From assembly GCF_026967985.1 (NCBI RefSeq), contig NZ_JAPVBJ010000001.1, positions 731,277 to 795,276 of the forward strand: a stretch of DNA of 64,000 nt, in the 5' to 3' direction. Position 1 is the stretch's first letter; every line of letters starts with the position of its first letter. This DNA comes from Modestobacter sp. VKM Ac-2984 (GTDB taxonomy: Bacteria > Actinomycetota > Actinomycetes > Mycobacteriales > Geodermatophilaceae). Below are positions 16,247 to 24,885 of the stretch, piece after piece. The translations under genes and the position numbers were made by a program. A model generated the notes under the pieces. That model did no database searches. It saw only the letters and a program-made list of their open reading frames with translations, and was not told the origin of the DNA.

Positions 16247-17104
16247 TCACCCGACGAGGGCCTGCTCCGCGGCCTCGACCTCGGCGTTCCAGGCCGGCTT
16301 CTCGGACTGCCAGCGGTCCTCGGTCCGCCCCCGCCGCCAGTAGCCGGAGATGGAGGTGAGCTCCGGCGCCAGCCCGCACTGCGCACGCAGGTGCAGCCGC
16401 AGCTCCCGGACCAGCCCGGCCTCGCCGTGGACGAAGAGGTGCCCGGCGCCCTCCGGGAGGGGCTGCGCCCGGACGACGGCGACCAGTGCCTCCCCCGGCA
16501 GCTGCGCGCCACGATGGACCCAGGTGAGCTGCACGCCCTCGCCGAGCACCAGGTCGGACTGCTCCTCCTCGGGTCCGGCGACCTCCACGAAGACCAGCGC
16601 CCGCGCGCCGGCGGGCAGCCGGGTCAGCGACGCCCCGATCGCCGGCAGTGCGCTCTCGTCGCCCACCAGCAGGTGCCAGTCGGCGTCCGGGCTGGGCAGG
16701 TAGGCGCCCCCGGGGCCGAACATCTGGATCCGGTCGCCAGGGGCGGCCTGCGCCGCCCACGGCCCGGCGAGGCCCACGTCCCCGTGGTGCACGAAGTCGA
16801 TGGTCAGCTCGCCGGTCTCGGGGTCCCAGCTGCGCACGGTGTAGGTGCGGGTGACCGGCCAGAGCTCGGACGGCAGCTCGGCACGCACCTGCTCGGCGTC
16901 GAACGGCGCGGCGTAGGGCGCGCCCGGGGGCGGGAAGAGGAGCTTCACGTAGTGGTCGCTGAACTCCCCGACCGGCATCCCGGCCAGCCCTTCACCACCC
17001 AGCACGACGCGGATCATGTGCGGCGTCACCCGGTGGGTGCGCAGCACCTCCCCCACCCGTGCCACCCGCGGCCGCCGCGGCCGGCTCTCTGTCGCGCTGC
17101 TCAT
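16247..17104 (-). CDS. Siderophore-interacting protein (FAD ferric reductase, ViuB-like)
   Basis: A 285-residue protein with an FAD-binding domain (residues 12-145, RTYTVRSWDPETGELTIDFV) and a C-terminal SIP domain. It reduces the iron in ferric siderophores in the cytoplasm, releasing Fe2+. RxYT in RTYTVR is the flavin-binding motif, and HLLVGDESALPAIGASL the NAD(P)H site. ATG 17104 has GGAGG five bases upstream; a start at 17122 is less likely. A 6-4-6 palindrome lies about 30 bases upstream and may be the operator, although it is not a standard DtxR/IdeR box. No siderophore uptake genes are adjacent. Confidence 0.93.
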   Translation of the reverse strand: MSSATESRPRRPRVARVGEVLRTHRVTPHMIRVVLGGEGLAGMPVGEFSDHYVKLLFPPPGAPYAAPFDAEQVRAELPSELWPVTRTYTVRSWDPETGELTIDFVHHGDVGLAGPWAAQAAPGDRIQMFGPGGAYLPSPDADWHLLVGDESALPAIGASLTRLPAGARALVFVEVAGPEEEQSDLVLGEGVQLTWVHRGAQLPGEALVAVVRAQPLPEGAGHLFVHGEAGLVRELRLHLRAQCGLAPELTSISGYWRRGRTEDRWQSEKPAWNAEVEAAEQALVG

Positions 17105-17132
17105 CACGCCTCCTGACCTCATCGCTGCCGAA

Positions 17133-17148
17133 GGAAGGGCAGCCTTCC
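17133..17148. promoter_or_regulatory. Palindrome upstream of the siderophore-interacting protein gene
   Basis: GGAAGG-GCAG-CCTTCC is a perfect 6-bp inverted repeat with a 4-base centre, 29 bases before the gene start. It has AGG/CCT elements like DmdR/IdeR boxes but does not fit the 19-bp TTAGG-N9-CCTAA consensus. Confidence 0.35.
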
Positions 17149-17261
17149 CTCATCGGGCGCGAGCCTACGCGGCGTGCCGATCGGACCCTGCCGGCGAGAA
17201 GGGCCGTTCCTGCAGCTCATCGCAGAGAGTCGTCTTCGACATGAGCAATTCACCGACCATC

Positions 17262-17288
17262 GTTTGACCTGACCGATCACACGGGTAC
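17262..17288 (+). promoter_or_regulatory. SigB/SigF-type stress promoter
   Basis: GTTT (17262-17265), 17 bases, GGGTAC (17283-17288) closely match the actinobacterial general-stress promoter. It reads toward the three-gene cluster starting at 17524. The remaining 374-base spacer (17150-17523) shows no gene on either strand; the long leader of about 225 bases is unexplained. Confidence 0.65.
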
Positions 17289-17523
17289 CAGGTGCTCCGA
17301 CGGAACGGCGCCCCACCGAGACGTCGGTGGGACCTCCGAAACGCCACGCTCATGGGCACCTGAGGTGCCTGCACGCCGTCCCGCAGCCTGGTGCTGCCGT
17401 GTCGGCCATCTCGCGATGGCCTCGGCAGTGCTCTCGTGCGGACGGGGTCGACCGGGCACGGAGGCCCAGCAGAACCCAGACCCACAGCACCACCACAGAC
17501 CCGACGCACGACGAGGAGGAACG

Positions 17524-18294
17524 ATGACCCACTCCATCGACACCCCGACGCAGTCACCCCCCGACAGCGGGCAGGACGCCTCCACCAAGGACGTCGCCAA
17601 GGACCAGGCCAAGAACGTCGGCCAGAGCGCGAAGCAGTCCGGTGGCCAGGTCGCAGCCACGGCGACCGACCAGGCCAAGGAGGTCACCCAGGAGACCATG
17701 CGCCAGGCGCAGGACCTCCTGGGCCAGGGCCGCCAGCAGCTGCAGGAGCAGGCCCGCACCAGCACGACCAAGGCCGGCGAGGGGCTCGGCCAGGTCGCCC
17801 AGCAGCTGCGGGGCATGGCCGAGGGCAGCGGCGAGGCTCCGTCCGGCCCGGCCGCCGACCTGGTCCGCCAGGCCGGTGAGAAGGTCGACGAGGTGGCCAG
17901 CTGGCTGCAGAACCGCGAGCCGGCCGAGCTGGTCGACGACGTGCGCAGCTTCGCCCGCCGTCGTCCCGGCGTCTTCATGCTCGGTGCGGCTCTCGCGGGC
18001 GTCGTCGCCGGCCGGCTGACCACCGGCGTGGCGGCTGCCCACAAGGACAACGGCAGCTCCGGCAGCAACGACCGGTCCGGCCGCACCTCCCCCGGCGTCG
18101 AGGCCACCGCTCGGCGCGAGTCCACCGACACGAACTACGTCGCCACCCCGCCGGCCACCGGGTACGCCACCGAGGGCTACGCGGCTCCTGCGACCACCGG
18201 CACCGTGCCGCCCCCGCCGTACGGCACCGCGGGCACCGCCGAGCCGACCACCACCGGCTGGGACGACACGACCACCCGGGAGGGACGGCTGTGA
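17524..18294 (+). CDS. YtxH/LEA-like stress protein with one membrane segment
   Basis: A 256-residue protein. Residues 20-135 are Gln/Ala/Lys-rich amphipathic helix (AKDQAKNVGQSAKQ, TDQAKEVTQETMRQAQDLL), resembling LEA-like and CsbD/YtxH-type stress proteins. A hydrophobic segment at about 155-172 (VFMLGAALAGVVAGRL) follows RSFARRRPG, so the helix-rich part should be cytoplasmic. The last 80 residues are Thr/Gly/Pro-rich and disordered. ATG 17524 has GAGGAGGAACG before it. It is the first gene of a coupled set: its TGA overlaps the next GTG by four bases. Probable role is envelope or desiccation stress; biochemical function is unknown. Confidence 0.8.
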   Translation: MTHSIDTPTQSPPDSGQDASTKDVAKDQAKNVGQSAKQSGGQVAATATDQAKEVTQETMRQAQDLLGQGRQQLQEQARTSTTKAGEGLGQVAQQLRGMAEGSGEAPSGPAADLVRQAGEKVDEVASWLQNREPAELVDDVRSFARRRPGVFMLGAALAGVVAGRLTTGVAAAHKDNGSSGSNDRSGRTSPGVEATARRESTDTNYVATPPATGYATEGYAAPATTGTVPPPPYGTAGTAEPTTTGWDDTTTREGRL

Positions 18295-18977
18295 CCTCTC
18301 CCACCGCCGGCCAGCCCGGTACCGGCTATGCCCCGGACGCCGGCGTCGGCTACACCCCGGACGCCTACGGCAACACGACCCAGCCGCTCAGTGGTGCTTC
18401 CCCGGTCGGCGGGGACTCCGCCGGCCATGAGCAGAAGACTTCGGTCGGTGACCTGATCGGTCAGGTCAGCCGGGACATGTCCACGCTGATGCGCCAGGAA
18501 CTCGAGCTGGCCAAGGCCGAGCTCAAGCAGGAGGCGAACGAGGCCACCACCATCGCGAAGGAAGAGGTCGGCAAGGCCACCGCCATCGCGAAGGAAGAGG
18601 CCAACAAGGCCACCACCATCGCGAAGGAGGAGGCGACCAAGGCCGGCAAGGGCGCCGGGATGCTCGGTGGCGCGGCCTTCGCCGGCGCCCTGCTCGTGGT
18701 GTTCCTGAGCCTGGCCGCCATGTGGGGCCTCGCCTACCTGTTCGACAACATCGCGTGGGCAGCGCTGGTCGTGGCCGTCATCTGGGGCCTCATCGCCGCC
18801 GTACTGGCCGCGATGGGCCGCAAGAAGCTCAAGCAGGTCGACCCCAAGCGGCTCAAGCAGGTCGACCCGAAGCGGGTCACGCAGGTGGACCTCAGCCGGT
18901 TCAAGTCGATCAACCCCAAGCCCGAGCAGACGGTGGAGACCCTCAAGCAGGTCCCCGACGCCGTCAAGCCCCACTGA
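18291..18977 (+). CDS. Phage holin-superfamily III / DUF1469 protein with 11-mer repeats
   Basis: A 228-residue membrane protein. Residues 45-80 match the DUF1469 (Phage_holin_3_6) start: VGDLIGQVSRDMSTLMRQELELAKAEL. An inserted helix (80-120) consists of three to four copies of an 11-residue unit, ATTIAKEEANK, as in LEA group 3 proteins. Two membrane helices follow at about 124-145 and 152-172, and the tail holds an 8-residue repeat, KLKQVDPK. In actinobacteria these proteins are not phage holins but are found with DUF3618 and YtxH-like genes, as here. GTG 18291 overlaps the preceding stop. Confidence 0.85.
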   Translation: MTSPTAGQPGTGYAPDAGVGYTPDAYGNTTQPLSGASPVGGDSAGHEQKTSVGDLIGQVSRDMSTLMRQELELAKAELKQEANEATTIAKEEVGKATAIAKEEANKATTIAKEEATKAGKGAGMLGGAAFAGALLVVFLSLAAMWGLAYLFDNIAWAALVVAVIWGLIAAVLAAMGRKKLKQVDPKRLKQVDPKRVTQVDLSRFKSINPKPEQTVETLKQVPDAVKPH

Positions 18978-18994
18978 CCGGACAGGAGACAGAC

Positions 18995-19642
18995 ATGACC
19001 AGCAGTGACCCGGACGTGATCCGACGCGAGATCGAGGACACCCGCGCCAACCTCAGCTACGACGTCGACGCCCTGAACGACAGGGTGAACCCCTCTCGGG
19101 TGGTCGACCGTCGCGTCAGCAAGGCGAAGAGCAGCGTGGGCGGGATGAAGGAGAAGGTCTTCGGCACCGCCCACGACAAGGGCGGGCAGATGAGCTCGAA
19201 GGCCTCTGACGCGGCCGGCAGTGCTCAGCACGCCGCCTCGGGCGCGAAGGACTCCCTCCAGCACGCCCCGGAGCAGCTCCAGCGTCAGGCCCAGGGCAAC
19301 CCCCTGGCCGCCGGCCTGATCGCCTTCGGCGTGGGCTGGCTCGTCTCCTCCCTGCTGCCCACCAGCGAGAAGGAGAAGCAGCTCGCCTCGCAGGCCGAGT
19401 CCGCCATCAAGGAGCACTCCGAGCCGCTCAAGGAGCAGGCCAAGGAGCAGGCGAAGAACGTGGCCCAGGAGATCGGCGAGAACCTGAAGCCGGCCGCCAC
19501 GAGTGCTGCGGGGTCGGTCATGTCGACGGCCATGGAAGGCGCGAAGAACGTCAAGGACGAGAGCAAGAACGCTGCGCAGGACGTCAAGGGCGAGGCCCAG
19601 GGCTCCAAGCAGAAGGTCCAGGGGCAGGCTTCCTCCTCCTGA
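18995..19642 (+). CDS. DUF3618 domain protein, LEA-like
   Basis: A 215-residue protein whose N-terminus, DPDVIRREIEDTRANLSYDVDAL, is the DUF3618 signature. The rest is Ala/Lys/Gln-rich helix with a hydrophobic segment at about 107-122 (PLAAGLIAFGVGWLVSSLL). C-terminal repeats of the EQAKEQAKNVAQ and SKNAAQDVKGEAQ type look like LEA or apolipophorin-like amphipathic helices. ATG 18995 has CAGGAG nine bases upstream. It closes the stress cluster and is followed 22 bases later by a strong terminator. A membrane-surface role under stress is inferred. Confidence 0.85.
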   Translation: MTSSDPDVIRREIEDTRANLSYDVDALNDRVNPSRVVDRRVSKAKSSVGGMKEKVFGTAHDKGGQMSSKASDAAGSAQHAASGAKDSLQHAPEQLQRQAQGNPLAAGLIAFGVGWLVSSLLPTSEKEKQLASQAESAIKEHSEPLKEQAKEQAKNVAQEIGENLKPAATSAAGSVMSTAMEGAKNVKDESKNAAQDVKGEAQGSKQKVQGQASSS

Positions 19643-19663
19643 CCCACGGCACAGCACGACACA

Positions 19664-19699
19664 ACGAGGCCCGGTCCCCCATGGGGGGCCGGGCCTCGT
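19664..19699 (+). terminator. Strong terminator of the stress cluster
   Basis: ACGAGGCCCGG (19664-19674) pairs perfectly with CCGGGCCTCGT (19689-19699), and the C5/G6 runs inside extend the stem further. Confidence 0.85.
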
Positions 19700-19837
19700 C
19701 GTCGGATGCAGCTGTCTTCCCCAGGACCTGCTCGGCCCTGGCCCTTCCAGCAGGAACGCCACGGGGGCGCCCCTGCCGATGATCGTCGTCAGGTGGTCGG
19801 TCCTGGACCCTTGATCGGGCCCACCGCCCCGGAGGGG

Positions 19838-19854
19838 TGAGCCGCGGGGCTCAC
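19838..19854 (-). terminator. Short hairpin overlapping the acyl-CoA dehydrogenase stop
   Basis: GTGAGCC and GGCTCAC pair around a GCGG loop; the stop codon of the minus-strand gene lies inside the stem. Rest of the 19700-19837 spacer shows nothing recognisable. Confidence 0.45.
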
Positions 19855-21029
19855 ACGAAGGCGCTCATCCCGGTGATCGAGCGGCCGACGATGAGGGTGT
19901 TCATCTCCCGCGTGCCCTCGTAGGAGTAGAGGGCCTCGGCGTCGGCGAAGTACCGGATGACGTCGTTCTCCAGGACGATCCCGTTCCCGCCGAACAGCTC
20001 ACGGGCCCAGGCGACGGTCTCCCGGCCACGGCTGGTGACGTAGCTCTTGGCCAGCGCGGCCTGGTCGTCGCGCAGGTCGTCGGTCTCCTGTAGCTGGGAC
20101 AGCCGGACGGTCATCCCCAGGCTGGCGGTGACGTTGCCCAGCATCCGGGCGAGGAGGTCCTGGATCAGCTGGAACGAGCCGATCGCCTTGCCGAACTGGT
20201 GACGCTCCTTGGCGTAGGCGACGGCCACCTCGTAGGCGCCCAGCTGGCAGCCGACGCCGCTCCAGGCCACCCCGCCCCGGGTCACCTTGAGCACCTTGTT
20301 GACGTCCTTGAAGGAGTTGCCGTCCTCGAGCTTGTTGTCCGCCGGGATGCGGCAGTCGGTGAAGGTGAGGTCGGCGTTCTGCACCGTGCGCAGCGCGAAC
20401 TTGTCCTCGATCTTCGTCGCCGTGAAGCCGGGGGTGCCCTTCTCCACGACGAAGGTCTTCACCTGGTCGTCGGCCTCGTCGCGGGCGAAGACCACCACGA
20501 CGTCGGCGAAGGTGCCGTTGCCGATCCAGCGCTTGGCGCCGTTGAGCACCCACTCCTCGCCGTCCCGCCGGGCGGTCGTGCGCATGCCACGGGCGACGTC
20601 GGAACCGCCTTCCGGCTCGGTCAGCCCGAAGGCGCCGATCGTCTGCATCTGCATCATCGACGGGATCCAGCGCTGCCGCTGCTCCTCCGAACCGAGGATC
20701 ATGATCGAGCCCATCGCCAGGCCGTTGTGCACGCCCAGGAAGGTGGCCATCGACGGGTCGACCCGGGACAGCTCCATCGCCTGGAAGCCGGTGTAGAGCC
20801 GAGAGGCGCGGGGCCGGCCCTCCCAGTCGTAGGAGCGGCCGACGATGTCGGCCTCGGCGAACTTCGGGATCAGGTCGTGCGGGAACTCCGCGGAGGCCCA
20901 GGCGGCGTTGACCCGCGGCTTGATCTCCGACTCGAGGAACTCGCGGAGCGCCAGCAGTTCCTTCTGCTCGTCATCGGACAGCAGGGTCTGGAAACCGAAG
21001 AAGTCGGCGGGCAGGAGCAGATCGGTCAT
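19851..21029 (-). CDS. Acyl-CoA dehydrogenase, glutaryl-CoA dehydrogenase-like
   Basis: A 392-residue flavoprotein. FAD/substrate motifs are in order: GAFGLTEPEGGSD near residue 133, WVLNGAKRWIGNG near 165, and the catalytic Glu in YSYEGTREMNTLIVGRSITG at the C-terminus. The last motif is the version seen in glutaryl-CoA dehydrogenase (YEGTHDIHALILGRAITG). However, the Arg of human GCDH that holds the substrate carboxylate (in GYRSAMSV) has no counterpart in DPSMATFLGVHNG, so a glutaryl substrate is doubtful. ATG 21029 is chosen over the 21107 reading, whose N-terminus is atypical. Electrons would pass to ETF. Confidence 0.9.
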   Translation of the reverse strand: MTDLLLPADFFGFQTLLSDDEQKELLALREFLESEIKPRVNAAWASAEFPHDLIPKFAEADIVGRSYDWEGRPRASRLYTGFQAMELSRVDPSMATFLGVHNGLAMGSIMILGSEEQRQRWIPSMMQMQTIGAFGLTEPEGGSDVARGMRTTARRDGEEWVLNGAKRWIGNGTFADVVVVFARDEADDQVKTFVVEKGTPGFTATKIEDKFALRTVQNADLTFTDCRIPADNKLEDGNSFKDVNKVLKVTRGGVAWSGVGCQLGAYEVAVAYAKERHQFGKAIGSFQLIQDLLARMLGNVTASLGMTVRLSQLQETDDLRDDQAALAKSYVTSRGRETVAWARELFGGNGIVLENDVIRYFADAEALYSYEGTREMNTLIVGRSITGMSAFV

Positions 21030-21170
21030 GGCGGCAGTGCCTTCTCTCTCGTCGTCGTCCTCGACGTCCTGCCCCCGATGCTCCGCCCGAACTCCCCACC
21101 CAGCCACCGAGGGTGTCCCAGCTCACCCCTGGTCGTGCCCGCCGAGGGCGCTGCCGCAGCGCGCGGCGGG

Positions 21171-21953
21171 TCAAGTGAGGGGGCGGGTGGTGGGCGGGAG
21201 GGTGCCGCCGGCGACGAGCTCGACGACGGCGTCCTGCAGCGCGGTCAACGCCACCCGCTGGGTGAACGGTCCGGTGGACACCCGGGCGACGCCGAGCTCG
21301 GCCAGCTCCCGTCCCGACGGGGAGACCCCCGGCACGCTCATCAGCGAGACCCGCCCGCGGCCGAGGCCGGCGACCAGCGCCTCGATCTCCGCCCGGGCCA
21401 CCACGCCGGGCACGAAGACCACCTGCGCGCCGGCCGTCAGGTAGGCGCGCCCGCGGCGCACGGCGTCGGCGAGCAGCAGGTCGCGGTCGGCGCCGGGCTC
21501 GGCCAGCAGGAGGACGTCGGTGCGGGCGTTGAGCACGAAGTCGACCCCGGCGTCCCGGCCGGCGTGCAGCACCGCCTCGACCGCGGCGACCGCGTCGTCC
21601 AGCGGGCGGACCTGGTCCTCCAGGTTGCCGCCGACGACGCCCACCTCGATCGCCCGGCGGGCGGTCTCCCCCGGGTCGCCGTAGCCGGCCTCCAGGTCCA
21701 TCGACACCGGCAGGTCCACGGCGGCGACGATCCGGCCGACCATGTCCAGGTGCAGGTCCAGCGGGATCTGCTCGCCGTCCGCGTGGCCGAACGTGGCCGC
21801 GATCGCATGGCTCGCGGTGGCCAGGGCGCGCACGCCCGGGGTGCTCGCCACGACCCGCGCGGAGGCGACGTCCCAGACGTTGGCGAGCACCAGGAGCTCG
21901 GGTGCCCGGTGCAGGTCGAGGAGGGCGCGGGCGCGGGAGGCGGGATCGGTCAC
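21171..21953 (-). CDS. Isocitrate lyase/PEP mutase family protein
   Basis: A 260-residue (alpha/beta)8 enzyme of the ICL/PEPM superfamily. Metal and substrate motifs present are DLEAGYGD (replacing the MxDADTGYG of PEP mutase), NLEDQ and NARTDV. A catalytic KKCGH or equivalent loop of isocitrate lyases is absent, which fits the group annotated as PEP mutase-like, oxaloacetate decarboxylase-like or 2-methylisocitrate lyase-like enzymes acting on small 2-oxo or 2-hydroxy acids. GTG 21953 is the first plausible start; the very long minus-strand frame upstream is antisense to purT and a DUF2786 gene and is not coding. Confidence 0.85.
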   Translation of the reverse strand: MTDPASRARALLDLHRAPELLVLANVWDVASARVVASTPGVRALATASHAIAATFGHADGEQIPLDLHLDMVGRIVAAVDLPVSMDLEAGYGDPGETARRAIEVGVVGGNLEDQVRPLDDAVAAVEAVLHAGRDAGVDFVLNARTDVLLLAEPGADRDLLLADAVRRGRAYLTAGAQVVFVPGVVARAEIEALVAGLGRGRVSLMSVPGVSPSGRELAELGVARVSTGPFTQRVALTALQDAVVELVAGGTLPPTTRPLT

Positions 21954-22067
21954 GGGTGGAACGTAGCCAGCCGACAGCCCGTCGACCGGCGGGTTCCGGC
22001 CGTCACGGTCACCTGGTGCGGGGCAGTCCTGCGGGACCGCGCCCGCGCGCCTCTCTAGCCTGTCGGC

Positions 22068-23258
22068 ATGGTCTCCCTGGGCACTCCGCTGTCTCCATCG
22101 GCCACCCGCGTGCTGCTGCTGGGCAGCGGCGAACTGGCCAAGGAGGTGCTGATCGCCCTGCAGCGCCTCGGGGTGGAGACCATCGCCGCCGACCGGTACG
22201 ACGACGCCCCCGGCCACCAGGTCGCCCACCACGCCCGGACGCTGACGATGAGCGACCCGGCGCAGCTGCGGGCGCTGATCGAGGCAGAGCGGCCCGACGT
22301 CGTCGTCCCGGAGATCGAGGCGATCGCCACCCAGACGCTGGTCGAGCTGGAGGCCGAGGGGGTGCGCGTCGTCCCGACCGCGCGGGCCGCCCGGCTGACC
22401 ATGGACCGCGAGGGCATCCGTCGGCTGGCCGCCGAGGACCTCGCCCTGCCCACCAGTGCCTACCGGTTCTGCGACTCGCTGGAGGAACTGCGGGCCGCCA
22501 CCGCGGAGGTCGGCTTCCCGTGTGTGGTGAAGCCGGTGATGTCCAGCTCCGGCAAGGGGCAGAGCAAGCTCGACGGGCCGGACGACGTCGAGCCCGCGTG
22601 GGACCACGCGATGGCCGGTGGCCGGGTCGCCGGCACCCGGGTGATCGTCGAGGGCTTCGTCGACTTCGACTACGAGATCACCCTGCTGACGGTGCGCTCG
22701 CTTCGGGACGGGGAGACGGTCACCGCCTTCTGTGCGCCGATCGGCCACCGCCAGGAGGCCGGCGACTACGTGGAGAGCTGGCAGCCGCAGCCGATGTCGG
22801 CCGTGGCGCTGGACCGCGCGCAGGCGATCTCGGCGGCGGTGACCGCCGAGCTGGGCGGGCTGGGCGTGTTCGGCGTCGAGCTGTTCGTCCGTGGGGACGA
22901 CGTGTGGTTCTCCGAGGTGAGCCCGCGGCCGCACGACACCGGCATGGTGACGATGACGACGCAGTGGCAGAACGAGTTCGAGCTGCACGCCCGCGCCCTG
23001 CTCGGCCTGCCGGTGGACACCGCGCTGCGCAACCCGGGCGCCTCGGCGGTCGTCTACGGCGGGGTGGAGGCCACCGGGATCACCTTCGACGGGGTCGACG
23101 AGGCACTGGCCCTCCCCGGGGTGGAGCTGCGGCTGTTCGGCAAGCCGGAGAGCTTCACCCGGCGGCGGATGGGCGTGGCGCTGGCCCGCGCCGAGGACGT
23201 CGACACCGCCCGGGCCACCGCCCGGGAGGCCGCCTCGCGGGTGCACCCCCGCGCCTGA
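22068..23258 (+). CDS. purT: Phosphoribosylglycinamide formyltransferase 2 (formate-dependent)
   Basis: A 396-residue ATP-grasp enzyme catalysing the formate- and ATP-dependent formylation of GAR, the third step of purine synthesis, without tetrahydrofolate. N-terminal [11 protein letters not shown] starts the Rossmann-like domain; [10 protein letters not shown] binds GAR; the ATP-grasp core contains [15 protein letters not shown] and [28 protein letters not shown]. The length is exactly that of E. coli PurT. ATG 22068 opens 13 residues before the first strand. It is monocistronic, with a hairpin nine bases after the stop. A folate-dependent purN elsewhere would make this enzyme an alternative route. 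Confidence 0.96.
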   Translation: MVSLGTPLSPSATRVLLLGSGELAKEVLIALQRLGVETIAADRYDDAPGHQVAHHARTLTMSDPAQLRALIEAERPDVVVPEIEAIATQTLVELEAEGVRVVPTARAARLTMDREGIRRLAAEDLALPTSAYRFCDSLEELRAATAEVGFPCVVKPVMSSSGKGQSKLDGPDDVEPAWDHAMAGGRVAGTRVIVEGFVDFDYEITLLTVRSLRDGETVTAFCAPIGHRQEAGDYVESWQPQPMSAVALDRAQAISAAVTAELGGLGVFGVELFVRGDDVWFSEVSPRPHDTGMVTMTTQWQNEFELHARALLGLPVDTALRNPGASAVVYGGVEATGITFDGVDEALALPGVELRLFGKPESFTRRRMGVALARAEDVDTARATAREAASRVHPRA

Positions 23259-23266
23259 GCCGCCCG

Positions 23267-23290
23267 CCGGCGTCCACAACGGGACGCCGG
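23267..23290 (+). terminator. Terminator hairpin after purT
   Basis: CCGGCGTCC (23267-23275) and GGACGCCGG (23282-23290) form a perfect 9-bp stem with a 6-base loop. Confidence 0.7.
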
Positions 23291-23387
23291 GTCCACAGCT
23301 GTCCGGGCACCGGCCGGCGCGGCTGGGGTGGGCCGCACCCTGGTCCACGGCACGCAGGCCCCCGCACGCACGAGGAGAGGACCGCCG

Positions 23388-24620
23388 ATGACCGCCGACG
23401 AGGTGCTGATGCTGCTGCAGGCCGGCGGCCGGCTGGCCGCCGAGCCCGGGGTGCAGGCCGCCGAGCTCGACCCGGTCGTGGCGCGGCTGGTCCGCCGGGA
23501 CACCGGCGTCGACAGCGACGGCCGGGCGCAGCAGGTGCTCACCGAGGCGCTGCCCCGGCTGTGGGAGGGCGGCTGGCAGCCGGCCGACGTCGTCCACGTC
23601 GCGCGCCGGCGGGTCAGCCAGCGCGGCGCCCGGCTGGTGGCCGCGGTGGTCGCCGCTGAGGCCGGCGCAGCGGCCGGGGCAGCGGCTGGGGCGCCGCCGG
23701 AAGCGTGGGCCGCCCAGTTGGCGGCGCTGCCCAGCGGGCACCGGTCGGTCACCGAGTGGTGGCAGGGCGAGCGGATCGAGCCGGCCGCCGCCTGGCGCGA
23801 CGTGCTGCGGGTGATCGGGCTGTTCCGTGCACTGCCGCGGCTGGAGCAGTTGCTCCCCCCGCCCAGCGGCTGGTCGGCTGCGCTGTGGCCGGTCGAGGCG
23901 TCGGGCAGCGAGACGGACGGCAAGGTGCTGCACCGGATCCGGTCGTTGCTGGCCAAGGCCGAGTCCACCGAGTTCGCCGAGGAGGCCGAGGCGCTCACCG
24001 CCAAGGCGCAGTCGCTGATGGCCCGGCACGCCATCGACACGGCGGTGCTCGCGCAGCGGGGGAACGGCTCCCCAGCCGGCGTGGTCGCCCGGCGGCTGCA
24101 CCTGGACGACCCGCACACCGAGGCGAAGGCGGCCGTGGTGCAGGCTGTCGGCACCGCGAACGGGGTCCGCGTGGTGCTGCTGCCCACCTTCGGCATCGCC
24201 ACCCTGGTGGGCTTCCGGGACGACGTCGACCTGGTGGAGCTGCTGGTCACCTCACTGCTGCTGCAAGCGGCCCGGGCGCTGGCCGACGCGGCGCACAGCG
24301 GCGGGGCCCGCGCGCGGTCGACACCGTTCCGCCGCGGCTTCCTCTACTCCTTCGCCCAGCGGCTCGAGGAGCGGCTCACCCAGGCGCGCGAACAGGCGAC
24401 CGCCGAGGCCCGGGCCGACTACGGCGCCGAGCTGGCGCCGGTGCTGGCCGCGCGGTCGGCCGAGGTCGACCGCGCGGTCGAGGAGCTCTTCCCGTCGCTG
24501 CGCCGCCGCGGCGGGAGCACGGTCGACCCGGCCGGCTGGCACGCCGGGCGACGTGCCGCCGACCAGGCGGACCTCGGGTCGGACCGCCGGTCCCTGCCGA
24601 GTGCGGCGGGGTCTCCCTAG
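23388..24620 (+). CDS. DUF2786 domain protein
   Basis: A 410-residue protein whose centre (about residues 180-220) is the DUF2786 motif: VLHRIRSLLAKAES then FAEEAEALTAKAQSLMARH. The N-terminal 150 residues are Ala/Leu-rich helix, and the C-terminal part includes FRRGFLYSFAQRLEERL, also typical of the family. DUF2786 proteins occur in bacteria and phages and have no established activity. ATG 23388 has GAGGAGAGG before it. The final TAG is shared, as CTAG, with the TAG stop of the oppositely oriented 60-residue gene. Function unknown. Confidence 0.85.
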   Translation: MTADEVLMLLQAGGRLAAEPGVQAAELDPVVARLVRRDTGVDSDGRAQQVLTEALPRLWEGGWQPADVVHVARRRVSQRGARLVAAVVAAEAGAAAGAAAGAPPEAWAAQLAALPSGHRSVTEWWQGERIEPAAAWRDVLRVIGLFRALPRLEQLLPPPSGWSAALWPVEASGSETDGKVLHRIRSLLAKAESTEFAEEAEALTAKAQSLMARHAIDTAVLAQRGNGSPAGVVARRLHLDDPHTEAKAAVVQAVGTANGVRVVLLPTFGIATLVGFRDDVDLVELLVTSLLLQAARALADAAHSGGARARSTPFRRGFLYSFAQRLEERLTQAREQATAEARADYGAELAPVLAARSAEVDRAVEELFPSLRRRGGSTVDPAGWHAGRRAADQADLGSDRRSLPSAAGSP

Positions 24621-24799
24621 ATCAGGACGTCGAAGCTCGCGCCGAGGTCGCGGAGCAGCATCGCCTGCGCGGTCAGGTCGGTGGCCGTGGTGAGCCAGCC
24701 CGCCACGAACATCAGCGAGTCCGCCGGGGTGTCGTCCAGCGACGCCGTCGCCGCTGCCATCCCCGCCTGAGCCACTGCACTGCACGCCAGAGTCATCAT
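24617..24799 (-). CDS. 60-residue hypothetical protein downstream of the APC permease
   Basis: A small, slightly acidic protein starting at ATG 24799 with AAAGGGG upstream. Residues 5-20 are small and hydrophobic (ACSAVAQAGMAAATASL), followed by DDTPADSLMFVAGWLTTATDLTAQAMLLRDLG, an amphipathic helix. It lies 86 bases after the permease on the same strand and may be cotranscribed. It does not resemble a known transporter subunit. Its stop overlaps the stop of the converging DUF2786 gene in the palindrome CTAG. Confidence 0.6.
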   Translation of the reverse strand: MMTLACSAVAQAGMAAATASLDDTPADSLMFVAGWLTTATDLTAQAMLLRDLGASFDVLI

Positions 24800-24885
24800 G
24801 ACCGGCCCCTTTCGTCTCTGCTGGTGTCGGCAGGAACGGCGGGGCGCTGGAGCGTCGTCGTGGCGAACGGCGCGTCGGCTCACCC

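Noticed and set aside
17130..17148. Possible DtxR/IdeR iron box before the siderophore-interacting protein
   Set aside because: Spacing is one base short of TTAGG-N9-CCTAA and the outer bases disagree; kept only as an unassigned palindrome.
21171..24116. A 981-codon open frame on the minus strand
   Set aside because: Only the first 260 codons at the 3' end match a protein family; the rest is antisense to purT and the DUF2786 gene and has the Arg/Gly/His-rich composition of high-GC shadow frames.
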